NCBI GenBank assembly: GCA_964405465.1 | Contig: CAYONZ010000006.1 | Span: 37,587 to 101,586 of the forward strand | Length of the DNA stretch: 64,000 nucleotides | DNA from: CAYONZ01 sp964405465 | Lineage (GTDB): Bacteria > Bdellovibrionota > Bdellovibrionia > Bdellovibrionales > JAMPXM01 | Reading direction: 5' to 3' | Shown: positions 41,416 to 49,956 of the stretch, piece by piece | Position numbering within the stretch: position 1 is the first letter of the stretch | Layout: every line of letters starts with the position of its first letter | Translations under genes and position numbers: made by a program | The notes under the pieces: generated by a model | The model's database searches: none | Told to the model about the DNA's origin: nothing | The model's input: the letters and a program-made list of their open reading frames with translations, nothing else

Positions 41416-42386
41416 TCTATTAGTGTGATTCCCCAAGAAAATCCGGTTCCAAATCCAACAAGAAGAATTTTGTCTCCTTCTTTAATTTCTCCATCGTCTG
41501 AGGCCTTCTTCAACACCAACGGGATCGATGAGGATACTGTATTCCCAGTCGTTTGCATTTTTATTAAAAATTTCTCTTTTGGAATGTTGAGCCTTCGTCG
41601 CAGAGTCTCTAAAATAAATGTGTTAGCCTGATGAAAGACAAAGAAATCGATGGAGTTCAAATTCATTTCAATTTCATTCAGATAGGAATTGACTGCGTTT
41701 GGGATCACTTCTGCCGTGAACTTGTAGACTTCTGGCCCATTCATATAGAGAGTCGAATGAACGGAGGGGGAGAATTTATTTTGCGGGGCCGTAAGTAGGT
41801 GAAATCCAGAGCCGTCAGATCCCAGGTGAAACTTATTGAATTGGTTACGGCTCGAATCTTCAATCCCAATGAGAGTTGCAGTTGCAGCATCGCCAAACAG
41901 AGTTTTGACTGAGCGATCATCCTCTCTTGCTATTTTGGAGTATGTGTCGCCCGTAATAAAGAGAATTTTCGAGGCCAGTCCCGACGAAATCATACTATTC
42001 GCTAAAGCTAAGCCATAAACATAACCCGCACATCCCTGATTGATGTCTAGAGCTCCTGTTGTTTTTCTTAATCCCAATTGATTTTGAATCAAACAAGCAA
42101 GGCTGGGTAAGAGGTAGTCTGAAGTTTGGGTGCAGACGATTACGAAATCGATTTCACCAGGGATAATTTCGTTGTCCTGGAGAAGTTTTGCTGCTGCAGC
42201 CATTGCAAGGTGACTCGTAAATTCCTTTTCGCCAGAAATGTGTCTCTGGAGAATTCCGGTTTTTGATTCGATTCTCTGCATTTCCCATTCTGGATGGCTC
42301 ATGGCTAGATCAGCGTTGGTCTCAATGGTAGATCCCAGCACGGTTGATATGGCTAAAATTTTCGCTTTTCTCTGCATCGCTTTCAT
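41400..42386 (-). CDS. 3-oxoacyl-ACP synthase III (KAS III, FabH-like), copy 1
   Basis: Condensing enzyme that starts chains. LDINQGCAGYVYGL carries the catalytic Cys, FFVFHQANTFIL the His, and QTTGNTVSSSIPLVL the Asn, so the Cys-His-Asn triad is intact. GFGTGFSWGI ends the fold. Start at ATG 42386 (upstream TTG 42404 possible). About 328 residues. It lies between FabZ (2-base gap class) and ACP genes; a sister KAS III at 44149 has the same triad. Confidence 0.9.
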   Translation of the reverse strand: MKAMQRKAKILAISTVLGSTIETNADLAMSHPEWEMQRIESKTGILQRHISGEKEFTSHLAMAAAAKLLQDNEIIPGEIDFVIVCTQTSDYLLPSLACLIQNQLGLRKTTGALDINQGCAGYVYGLALANSMISSGLASKILFITGDTYSKIAREDDRSVKTLFGDAATATLIGIEDSSRNQFNKFHLGSDGSGFHLLTAPQNKFSPSVHSTLYMNGPEVYKFTAEVIPNAVNSYLNEIEMNLNSIDFFVFHQANTFILETLRRRLNIPKEKFLIKMQTTGNTVSSSIPLVLKKASDDGEIKEGDKILLVGFGTGFSWGITLIEWRQK

Positions 42387-42405
42387 ATTTTGTGTTGTTT
42401 TCAAT

Positions 42406-42858
42406 TTAATAGGTTATTGAAATTCGCCCTTCAGCAACGGTTTCGCTGTCGACAAATGCCCTCACATGAAACTGTGCAAATCGATTTGCATCCGACGTTG
42501 ATAACTTGGCCACCTCAAGATTTAAGAGACATCCAGGTTTAACAGTTTGTGTGAATTTGACATCGCATCTTGCTAGATATCCGATACTGGGATTGATACC
42601 TATCTTAACTTGCTCACCCGCCCTCATAACGATTGCAATTGTCTGAGCCATTGATTCAACGATGAGAACACCAGGGAGAATGGGGCGCTCAGGAAAATGT
42701 CCTTGAAAAAATGGCTCGTTGTATGAGATAGCCTTTACTCCTGTTCCAGATCGTCCAGGAATAATATTTTTTACTCTGTCAATTAACAGAAATGGCCAGC
42801 GATGGGGGATCATTTGCATGATCTCATTTAACTCTACCGCAATTTTCTCAGATGTCAT
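42406..42858 (-). CDS. 3-hydroxyacyl-ACP dehydratase (FabZ-like)
   Basis: Hotdog dehydratase. MIPHRWPFLLIDRV, FFQGHFPERPILPGVLIVESMAQ: the catalytic His (GHFP) and Glu (VESMAQ) are both present. 150 residues, normal. Start ATG 42858 with GGAGG 7 bp upstream; its start overlaps the FabG stop by 4 bp (ATGA). It dehydrates the FabG product in the chain cycle. Confidence 0.94.
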   Translation of the reverse strand: MTSEKIAVELNEIMQMIPHRWPFLLIDRVKNIIPGRSGTGVKAISYNEPFFQGHFPERPILPGVLIVESMAQTIAIVMRAGEQVKIGINPSIGYLARCDVKFTQTVKPGCLLNLEVAKLSTSDANRFAQFHVRAFVDSETVAEGRISITY

Positions 42859-43586
42859 AAAAGTCCTCCGTCGATCACGATAGTTGATCCTGTCACATAC
42901 GATGCAGAATCTGAGCACAGAAAATCCACCACAGAGGCGACTTCATCTGGATGCCCTAAGCGTTTCAATGAGATATCCTGAAGTCGTGCTTTCAATACTT
43001 CAGGTGGAATTTTCCGTGTCATATCGGTTTCAATAAATCCTGGTGCAATGGCATTGACACGAATATTGAATCGGCCAAGTTCTTTTGATAATGCTTGCGC
43101 TAGGTTAATCAATGCAGCTTTGCTCGCCCCATAGTTCGCCTGACCTGCATGGCCTCTTAGTCCGCCAGCTGAGGAAACGAGTACAATACTGCCTTTACGG
43201 TTATGAACGATGAGTTTTGCAATTCCCTGGATGAGCGGGAATTGATGGGTCAAATTGATTGTGAGTACCTCTTCCCATTCACGCTGAGACATGAGTAAAA
43301 AACTTTGATCACGAGTAGTTCCGATGTTGCTCACAAAAACTTCGATCGGATCTCGTTCTCTAAGTAGAGTGCTTACAAAATCACGAACTGAGTTTTCGTC
43401 TCCTGCGGCCATTCGATAACTCTTGACTCGCTCTTTCCCAAGTTGATCCTCCAATGCCTTAGCAGCGGATTCACTATTTTGGAAAGTGAATTTCACGAAA
43501 TATCCAGAGGCCACAAGCTTTTTCACAATGGATTCACCTATTCCTCGCGACCCTCCGGTAACAACTGCAACTTTTTTCGCTTTCAT
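42855..43586 (-). CDS. 3-oxoacyl-ACP reductase (FabG-like)
   Basis: SDR reductase of beta-keto-acyl-ACP using NADPH. TGGSRGIGESIVKKL (nucleotide), VFVSNIGTT, VLVSSAGGLRGHAGQANYGASKAALINL (Ser-Tyr-Lys) and APGFIETDM are all present. 243 residues. It overlaps the membrane protein gene on one side and FabZ on the other, each by 4 bp. Confidence 0.93.
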   Translation of the reverse strand: MKAKKVAVVTGGSRGIGESIVKKLVASGYFVKFTFQNSESAAKALEDQLGKERVKSYRMAAGDENSVRDFVSTLLRERDPIEVFVSNIGTTRDQSFLLMSQREWEEVLTINLTHQFPLIQGIAKLIVHNRKGSIVLVSSAGGLRGHAGQANYGASKAALINLAQALSKELGRFNIRVNAIAPGFIETDMTRKIPPEVLKARLQDISLKRLGHPDEVASVVDFLCSDSASYVTGSTIVIDGGLL

Positions 43587-44152
43587 ATTTTTTCTCCGGT
43601 GCTGAGTTCAATTTTTTTACGGTTTGTTCGCATGCACTTCACAGAATAAATTGTTGCGCCAGCAAAACAAAAGAGTGTCATCGCAAGCTTTAGAAGAGTA
43701 TTTTGTACGTACAATCCAAAACTGAACGATAAAAAAGAAGAAAACGCCCAAATATCGGCAACTCGATTTGTGACTTTCAAGTACTTTGGGCTGTCGAGGA
43801 TTCGGCTATCTCGAATTCGTTCGCGAACGAATTCATTTGTAAAGGAATCAAAGCCGAAGCGCTGAGGGAGTGTTGCGATTAGAACGAAGCAGATCGCGAA
43901 GGCCCAGCTGAAAGCCGAACTACCAGAGGGTTCATTCCATCCGTTCCATATTGCTATTAACAATATGGCGGAGGTAGAGGCCAAAGAGAAAATCAACGCA
44001 AATTCGAGCAATTTCGGACGGCGTTTTTTTAATATCAGGGGGAATACTGATGAAGCTAAAAATGCGATGGTAATTATGATTTGGCCGGTCCGCGATTCAG
44101 CAAAATAGTTGAGAGCTATTTTATAAAGTATTAGCAATAGGAGTGAAATCAT
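43583..44152 (-). CDS. Integral membrane protein of unknown function
   Basis: 189 residues from ATG 44152, with about five hydrophobic segments (ISLLLLILYKIALNYF, IIITIAFLASSVFPLIL, EFALIFSLASTSAILLIAIW, AFSWAFAICFVLIATL, AFSSFLSFSFGLYVQNTLLKLAMTLFCFAGATI). No family recognised. It is coupled by overlaps (ATGA) to both neighbours, which suggests a partner in the pathway, for example a membrane anchor or transfer step. Confidence 0.75.
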   Translation of the reverse strand: MISLLLLILYKIALNYFAESRTGQIIITIAFLASSVFPLILKKRRPKLLEFALIFSLASTSAILLIAIWNGWNEPSGSSAFSWAFAICFVLIATLPQRFGFDSFTNEFVRERIRDSRILDSPKYLKVTNRVADIWAFSSFLSFSFGLYVQNTLLKLAMTLFCFAGATIYSVKCMRTNRKKIELSTGEKI

Positions 44153-45216
44153 AGTTCCTTCAATCCTAACGACACCTGTTGTTCGGTATTCCCATTTAAT
44201 GGTGACCATCGAATGGGTGAGTGCATTTTCACGTCAGACATGTCGATTGAAGCTGCCGCCAGAGACAATCCTGAGCCAAAACCACTGAGCAATGCTCGTC
44301 CTGAGTATGAATTCTTGTTTTGGCGATTGACGTGTCTTGTTATTACCAGTGGGATTGATGCCCCACTTGCATTCCCGGACTGGTCGAAATCAAAAGGTGC
44401 TTTCTCCTTAGCAAGATTGAGACGACGGATCAAATGATTTAGGATAATTTGGTTAGGTTGATGGAAAAATACATGGTCGTGTTTGGCTGCGGGCAGTCTG
44501 CAAAAATCTCCCAGTTCTTTTATGAGATCTGGTACTTGCGATAAAGCAAATTGAAATACTCCAAGTCCATTCATCTTTAAAGTGTGATCTCTGTATGGTT
44601 CACTGGTGAAAAAATTTGAACCAATTGTCAGATCGTTGAAACCAGACCCATCAGATCTTAACGCAAAATAAATTGGGGAACTTTTTTTATCGTATTTTAC
44701 AACTGTAGCGGAGAACGCATCACCAAAAAGCATAGCTGTACCACGGTCATTACGGTCTATTGCTTTTGAGAGGATGTCTCCGCAAATGACCACACCGAAT
44801 CCATCAGCGATCGTGCTTATAAGAGTTGAGGCTTGTGCTAACCCAAATACATATCCTGAGCATCCAAGGTTAATGTCTAAACAAAAGGTTTGCGCGGAAA
44901 GGTTAAGCTTCTGGTGAACGAGGTGTGACGTTCCTGGGATTGTAAATTCCGAGAGCTGAGATACGACAATTAGGAATTTCATGTCAGACAGTTTTAACGG
45001 TGAGGATTTAAAAATTTCTCGAATAAGTTCAGCTACAACTTCACTCGGACTCCCGCATGAGAAATGGTCACGAGCCAGGATACCCGTTGCATTCGTGATC
45101 GTCTCAACAGTCTTCTTTCCAAATTTTTCAATGAAGAATTCATTGGTGATGTGTTGATCACCAATGATTGTTCCTATTGAATCGATACTTACATTGTTTA
45201 CGCAGAATGTTCCCAT
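44149..45216 (-). CDS. 3-oxoacyl-ACP synthase III (KAS III, FabH-like), copy 2
   Basis: Start chosen at ATG 45216; TTG 45258 has a good ribosome binding site (AAGGTGA) and is a strong alternative. LDINLGCSGYVFGL (Cys), HVFFHQPNQIIL (His) and FDQSGNASGASIPLV (Asn) give an intact triad. It ends with a 25-residue non-homologous tail. Head of the leftward operon. Confidence 0.88.
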   Translation of the reverse strand: MGTFCVNNVSIDSIGTIIGDQHITNEFFIEKFGKKTVETITNATGILARDHFSCGSPSEVVAELIREIFKSSPLKLSDMKFLIVVSQLSEFTIPGTSHLVHQKLNLSAQTFCLDINLGCSGYVFGLAQASTLISTIADGFGVVICGDILSKAIDRNDRGTAMLFGDAFSATVVKYDKKSSPIYFALRSDGSGFNDLTIGSNFFTSEPYRDHTLKMNGLGVFQFALSQVPDLIKELGDFCRLPAAKHDHVFFHQPNQIILNHLIRRLNLAKEKAPFDFDQSGNASGASIPLVITRHVNRQNKNSYSGRALLSGFGSGLSLAAASIDMSDVKMHSPIRWSPLNGNTEQQVSLGLKEL

Positions 45217-45290
45217 ACTGTTCAGCTTGAACCTCTCGTATTGAATAGAGTCGATCAAATTCGATCACCTTCAACTGTACGTCTCATGTG

Positions 45291-45338
45291 CAAGCAAAAT
45301 GCCATATCTTGATTGGAGCTGGCATTTGAATTGCTTTG
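45291..45338. promoter_or_regulatory. Imperfect palindrome in the divergent promoter region
   Basis: CAAGCAAAATGCCA (45291-45304) is mirrored by TGGCATTTGAATTGCTTTG (45320-45338): AATGCCA/TGGCATT match perfectly and CAAGCAA/TTGCTTTG nearly. It lies between the two divergent operons and may be the binding site of a regulator controlling both. Confidence 0.5.
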
Positions 45339-45362
45339 TGTAGTGGGAGTCGTGAAACATCG

Positions 45363-46256
45363 ATGACTGATTTTAGTGAATCGAGATTGGCCATGAAAAA
45401 TATGGCACGAATTATCAATAGAGAGGCTGAGCAAGTGTTGAACATGAAAATGGTTTCTAGATTTCTATGGGGAGAACTCATTATACTGTGCCTGGTAATT
45501 GGCCTTTGGGGTTATGGAGAATGCCAGAAGGCAGAATTGTCAGGTGCAGATTCTCGGAATTTGGAATCAAGAATTCTCTTAGATCAAGAATTGACAAATA
45601 TTTTTGCTGATAAAAAACAATCTATGAATGCTCAACAAATTTCTCAATTGATAGCTAAAGTGATGCAATCGAATCACTTACGAAACGGGAAGGTATTTCA
45701 AGCTGTTTCGAAATCAAATGTGAATTTAGTTTTAATCTCAGATTCTGAGATTTTAGATTGGACGGAAGAGGCATTGTCCTTGGAGTTGCTGAAAACATCA
45801 GAGTATTTAATTGAGGTATATCGTGCTCGCAGGCTGAGAGAACATAGCGTCCCCCAACCCCAGAATAAACCACAGGAGTCCAGGGCAAAGTCTCTTCAAT
45901 CCCTATATGCTCTGTACCTTGCGAGAAATCGTGAAAGCATCGGCGAGAAAATGAAGTTTTTGAACCTTTCAATTAAAGCATCTGATGATGCTATTGATTT
46001 TGATCCGCTTGGGGAGTCGGCGCATCGCGAACGACTTCGAGTGCATACACATCTTCCTTCATCTTTCACTGACAGACGAAAAGTAGAGGAGGATTGTGAG
46101 TTCTTAGTTGGAAAGCTGGAGACAGAAGGAAAGATTTCATGCTCCTCCATTCTTTTACTTCAGGAGACTGTAGAGTCGTCTTGTGAAAAGGCTGCACTAA
46201 ATAAGTATCGCTCTCTTAGTATTTTGACTTCAAACCTTTTGAGGGAATGTAAATGA
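45363..46256 (+). CDS. Membrane-anchored protein of unknown function
   Basis: 297 residues from ATG 45363 (GGGAG 13 bp upstream; later in-frame ATGs also possible). One membrane helix near the N-terminus (FLWGELIILCLVIGLWGYG), then about 230 residues of helical, charged sequence without a recognised family (AQQISQLIAKVMQSN, LQSLYALYLARNRESIGEKM). It could be a periplasmic tetratricopeptide-like or coiled protein. First gene of the rightward operon; coupled to the next by ATGA. Confidence 0.65.
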   Translation: MTDFSESRLAMKNMARIINREAEQVLNMKMVSRFLWGELIILCLVIGLWGYGECQKAELSGADSRNLESRILLDQELTNIFADKKQSMNAQQISQLIAKVMQSNHLRNGKVFQAVSKSNVNLVLISDSEILDWTEEALSLELLKTSEYLIEVYRARRLREHSVPQPQNKPQESRAKSLQSLYALYLARNRESIGEKMKFLNLSIKASDDAIDFDPLGESAHRERLRVHTHLPSSFTDRRKVEEDCEFLVGKLETEGKISCSSILLLQETVESSCEKAALNKYRSLSILTSNLLRECK

Positions 46257-46762
46257 AAGACTTATTGTCCTCATCTGTCACTGTTTTCGGAACTTTGCTG
46301 GGATTTTTTGCATTGTTTTCTTTGCCGATTCATCTCGCATTAAGTTTAAATATTTTTCTTCATGCTTCAGTCGCTTGGTGCGGGATAGTGATAAGACGAA
46401 TTTCCTTTCTTCCTTGGTTGATGTTGGCTTCTTATTCGTTGATTTGCATTGGCTACTTCGGTTTCAAAATGAAAAATATGCTAACTTATACTGGTACCGT
46501 CGTCTATGCAGTTCTCGGTGTGTTCGCTATTGTGACGTTGATAAAAGGTGGAAACTTTTCTGAGCTCACCGTAGGAAAAGAGACGGAATCACTAGATAGG
46601 AAAGTGAATCGCAATCAATCGATTGGCTGGATCTTTGTTGCTTCGCTTTCTGGATTTCTCAGTCACGTTTTGCGACCCAATTTGTCCTACATCTATGTGC
46701 CGGCGATGATCGTTTTAGCTTACAGTATTGGCGTTCGAGTTTGGAGGCGCCATGGCTTCTAA
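46253..46762 (+). CDS. Integral membrane protein of unknown function
   Basis: 169 residues with four or five hydrophobic segments (TVFGTLLGFFALFSLPIHLALSLNIFLHA, FLPWLMLASYSLICIGYFGF, YTGTVVYAVLGVFAIVTLI, SIGWIFVASLSGFLSHVL, YIYVPAMIVLAYSIGVRVW). No family recognised. Coupled to both neighbours by overlap (4 bp and 11 bp). Confidence 0.7.
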   Translation: MKDLLSSSVTVFGTLLGFFALFSLPIHLALSLNIFLHASVAWCGIVIRRISFLPWLMLASYSLICIGYFGFKMKNMLTYTGTVVYAVLGVFAIVTLIKGGNFSELTVGKETESLDRKVNRNQSIGWIFVASLSGFLSHVLRPNLSYIYVPAMIVLAYSIGVRVWRRHGF

Positions 46763-47678
46763 GCAGGTTGGTTTTCTTTTTGGTGGACAGGGTGGATTTC
46801 AACCCTTTTTTGGAAAAGACCTCTATGATAATTATTCTGTATTTCGAAGTCGGTTCGACAGAGTTGCACAAACTGTAAATTTAGACTTACCAAATTGGGC
46901 ATGGGGAAAAGAGTCGGTTAATACTCCAACAAGTAACTCTCGTTTGCAGATCACACTAATGGCGCTTGAGTTGGCTCTTGCATCTCTATTGGAGGACGTA
47001 TTTTCCCAGAAACCGATTCTGGTGACTGGGCATAGTCTTGGTGAAGTCATAGCACTTGCACATGCTGAAGCATTTGATTTCGATTCTGGTTGTAGACTGA
47101 TCAAGTTGCGAGGCGAAGCGATGGAAGCTGCTGGGTTGCGTGTGGAGCAAGATATGCTTGTGATTTTCGGTGGCTTGAGTTCCGAAATTCAAGAAATCAT
47201 TGCACAATTTTCCTCTATTTCTCTCGCAAATATTAATAGCGAAAACCAAATTGTGGTCGGCGGGATCAAACAAGAACTCATTCAATTCTCCTCAATGTTA
47301 CAGGCCAAGGTCAAAGTGGCATCGCGGCTATTGGGAAACCGTGTTGCTTGTCATACTCCTTTGCTAAATGAAGCCTCGCTTCAGGTTGCAGAGATGATAG
47401 ATTGCATTTCGTTTTCTACTCCCAAGGTTCCGTATTTTGCTGTCGCCACTGGTAATACAATGACGGCTACCCATACGATTCAATCTCACCTACGAGAGCA
47501 AATGATTCGGTCGGTAGACTGGCTTTCGGCAACTAGAAAGCTATCGGAGATGGGAGGCGATAGTGTCTCGTGGATTGAGGTTAGTCCGGCAAAGATTTTG
47601 AAAGGATTGGCACTTCAGTCGAAATCTGGACTTAAGGTGATGACATCTATGGAGGCTTTACGTGCGAGCATGGGATAG
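46752..47678 (+). CDS. Malonyl-CoA:ACP transacylase-like enzyme (FabD-like)
   Basis: 308 residues from ATG 46752 (GGAGG five bases upstream). GFLFGGQGGFQPFFGKDLYDN is the family N-terminus, and VTGHSLGEVIALAHA carries the active Ser of GHSxGE. Downstream ANINSENQIVVGG and VACHTPLLN fit the acyltransferase fold. It loads malonyl or a similar extender onto an ACP. Its own end overlaps the next gene by 17 bp. Confidence 0.9.
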   Translation: MASKQVGFLFGGQGGFQPFFGKDLYDNYSVFRSRFDRVAQTVNLDLPNWAWGKESVNTPTSNSRLQITLMALELALASLLEDVFSQKPILVTGHSLGEVIALAHAEAFDFDSGCRLIKLRGEAMEAAGLRVEQDMLVIFGGLSSEIQEIIAQFSSISLANINSENQIVVGGIKQELIQFSSMLQAKVKVASRLLGNRVACHTPLLNEASLQVAEMIDCISFSTPKVPYFAVATGNTMTATHTIQSHLREQMIRSVDWLSATRKLSEMGGDSVSWIEVSPAKILKGLALQSKSGLKVMTSMEALRASMG

Positions 47679-48897
47679 AATTCAATCTCAGTTGAATTCA
47701 GCTTCGAGCGTTGCATTTTGGTCCTCCCAACAGTTCCCCGTGGATTCAGTCGGTACAGGTGGAGACTTCGCAAGCTGGTTGGCAATGCCATTAGCAAAAA
47801 ATATAGCCGTATCAGAAATGCCAAATTCAAAATGGATTCATTATTGTGAACAGGTATTGGGAGTTGAAAAAAATGTGTTTTTGGCTTCAGCACAAGAGTG
47901 TTTCGACGGTATTGATGAATGTATTCCACTTTGTCCAAGTTTCTCTGCAGAAAAATGGTACAATGACAGAAAACTGAAGCTTGGTTTCTTCGATTGCGAT
48001 TTAAGGTCGATGCCTGACCTGTTTGGACGATCATTTGTTTATGAAAATCTATCGACGCCAGACAGTTTATTTTGTCCGATTTCCATAGAGAAAATTTACG
48101 AAATTGGCTTTAAAAATGCTTGGCAAATGCTAGACCGATATGGGGCGGGAATTGTTGCCCGAAAGGAACTAAGTGCCCAGGGAAAAGGTTTCCTTCACCT
48201 TAAGGAGTTTTCAGCGCTTACGGATTTGCTCGCACAGAAGAGGCAATATGACTGGTTTGTGCCGTATGTACCCCGTGAGAGAATTTGCTTTGATTTTGAG
48301 ATCGCTGTTTGGGTTGATTCTGAATTGCCGGATGGCTTTTCGATTCTTGGAGTTGTCGAGCAAATTGTAGATGGTCATTTTCATAAAGGCGCAAAGAGTG
48401 TCAAATTAGACTCTACTAAAGAAGAACAGATTAAGTGCTCTCTTCTTCCCTGGATTGAGCGAGCAATTCGTAGTGGATTTCGTCGGGGGGTTGTTGGATT
48501 CGACGCCTTCGAAGTAAATGACTCAAAAGAAGTGATTGTCTATGACTTCAATCCCTGTATTTCACAGGCATTTTTTCCACTTTTAGGGAGTCGTTGTTTG
48601 GCGGGCCATGAGAATCAAAGGGATATTTTTTTTCGGTCAGAAATGCTTTCCCTGCTTCCAGGAATGGACTTTGAGGAACTTCTAGAAATTGACGCCAAAG
48701 GGTGGTGTCGAACCAAAAGCCCAGGGAGATTCCCTCTTTTCTTTGGATATTGGCGTCCGAATCAAAATTTTCCCGGCCGCACGGTACTCATGACCCTTCA
48801 TTGGGGATTCGAGGAAAATGAGGTTTTAGAGATGTCAGAAAAATGGAAAGAAGCACTTAAACAGAAAAAAACTCGAACAATTAATATCGGATTTTAG
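47662..48897 (+). CDS. ATP-grasp-like protein
   Basis: 411 residues from GTG 47662 with GGAGG six bases upstream. The second half resembles ATP-grasp ligases: GAGIVARKELSAQGKGFLHL (ATP-binding loop) and RGVVGFDAFEVNDSKEVIVYDFNPCIS (metal-binding and N-x-N end). The first 140 residues are unlike known pre-ATP-grasp domains. Such enzymes join a carboxylate to an amine; its place between the transacylase and the GcvT-like gene suggests a role in tailoring or priming. Assignment from pattern only. Confidence 0.55.
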   Translation: MRAWDRIQSQLNSASSVAFWSSQQFPVDSVGTGGDFASWLAMPLAKNIAVSEMPNSKWIHYCEQVLGVEKNVFLASAQECFDGIDECIPLCPSFSAEKWYNDRKLKLGFFDCDLRSMPDLFGRSFVYENLSTPDSLFCPISIEKIYEIGFKNAWQMLDRYGAGIVARKELSAQGKGFLHLKEFSALTDLLAQKRQYDWFVPYVPRERICFDFEIAVWVDSELPDGFSILGVVEQIVDGHFHKGAKSVKLDSTKEEQIKCSLLPWIERAIRSGFRRGVVGFDAFEVNDSKEVIVYDFNPCISQAFFPLLGSRCLAGHENQRDIFFRSEMLSLLPGMDFEELLEIDAKGWCRTKSPGRFPLFFGYWRPNQNFPGRTVLMTLHWGFEENEVLEMSEKWKEALKQKKTRTINIGF

Positions 48898-48907
48898 GAG
48901 AATAAAT

Positions 48908-49921
48908 ATGAGCGCATATCAGGCAATTCGTAAACAGGCAGGAATAGTATCACTCGATACAGACAAGGTGATTTGGAGAGTGAGGGGTTCTTTTTCAACT
49001 GAGTTTCTAAACAAGGTTTTTCCTGGGAAAGTCTTCTTTCTTCAACCAGGGATGGCATTAACAAATCCGCTGCTCAATGAGAAGCTCGAGGTGTTGGATA
49101 TAATGACACTGATGAATTTTGATGATCATTGGCTAGTCATCGGGACAATGTGCTCCTTTGAAGACCAGATGAGAATATTTGAAGAAGCAAAAGATGGGTT
49201 CTCAAATGAAGCACTCGAAGTTGAAGAGGTAACCTCCGACTACTTTTCCATTTCAATCGAAGGTCCCTATGCATGGCAGGTGATTAAGGAGACACTAACT
49301 CCAGATGTAATTGGTGTTCGACACTTTGGAATGGTTAGCTTTAGGTTTGATGATCTACAAGGATTTTTATTGCGCTCGGGAGTGAGTGGTGAATATGGAT
49401 ATCGTATTTTTTGTGACAGCAATGATCGAGAGAAGCTAAGAAGGCGACTTGAAATGCATTCGTCGATTAAGCTTGTTGAAGCGGATCAGGAGACGACACG
49501 ACTATTGTGCCAAGAGGCACGAACCCCTGTTTTTGGAACAACCATTCAGAAGAGTGATTACCCTTGGCAAGTTGAAATTTGCTATATGATTGATTTTCAA
49601 AAAACTGAATTTCAGTTTCACTCGGCCCTATCAGAAATGGGAAAAACGTGCACGACTCGTGTGATGGGAATTAAATTTGACTCACAAGATGTTTTTCCCG
49701 TGGGCTCCTCAGTCTTTTTTGGTGAAAAAAAGGTTGGCAATTTACGCTGTGTTTTTTCGTCTAAATTGGATCAGCAAACTTATGGGTATATTGAAGTTCT
49801 AAACACACATGCCTATCCACAGTTGACCTTTGAGATTCGAAGCAATGGATTAACTGCCAAGGTTAATGGGATTGGAGCGCCAATGTTTAAAATGGAAAGT
49901 GCATCGGTTGTTCCAGAATGA
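48908..49921 (+). CDS. GcvT-like (glycine-cleavage T/aminomethyltransferase) protein
   Basis: 337 residues. YFSISIEGPYAWQVIKETL and GFLLRSGVSGEYGYRIFCD are the folate-binding T-protein core pattern; a C-terminal barrel (RVMGIKFDSQDVFPVGSSVFFGEKKVGNLRCVF) follows. The T-protein catalytic Asp of standard GcvT (an exact D in the NxDPxD-type region) was not recognised, so the enzymatic step is unclear. AGGAG lies before ATG 48908. It is coupled to the KS-CLF gene by overlap with an alternative start at 49918. Possible one-carbon or methyl tailoring, or a primer-loading role. Confidence 0.65.
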   Translation: MSAYQAIRKQAGIVSLDTDKVIWRVRGSFSTEFLNKVFPGKVFFLQPGMALTNPLLNEKLEVLDIMTLMNFDDHWLVIGTMCSFEDQMRIFEEAKDGFSNEALEVEEVTSDYFSISIEGPYAWQVIKETLTPDVIGVRHFGMVSFRFDDLQGFLLRSGVSGEYGYRIFCDSNDREKLRRRLEMHSSIKLVEADQETTRLLCQEARTPVFGTTIQKSDYPWQVEICYMIDFQKTEFQFHSALSEMGKTCTTRVMGIKFDSQDVFPVGSSVFFGEKKVGNLRCVFSSKLDQQTYGYIEVLNTHAYPQLTFEIRSNGLTAKVNGIGAPMFKMESASVVPE

Positions 49922-49956
49922 GGTCGCAAGATTTCGAGTTAGGAAGAGGAGTAAAC

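Noticed and set aside
38922..45216. The leftward operon as ordinary housekeeping fatty-acid synthesis
   Set aside because: Two KAS III genes, two FeeM-like GNATs, a Sfp-type PPTase and the facing KS-CLF operon do not fit a normal fab locus, and the ACP is strongly diverged.
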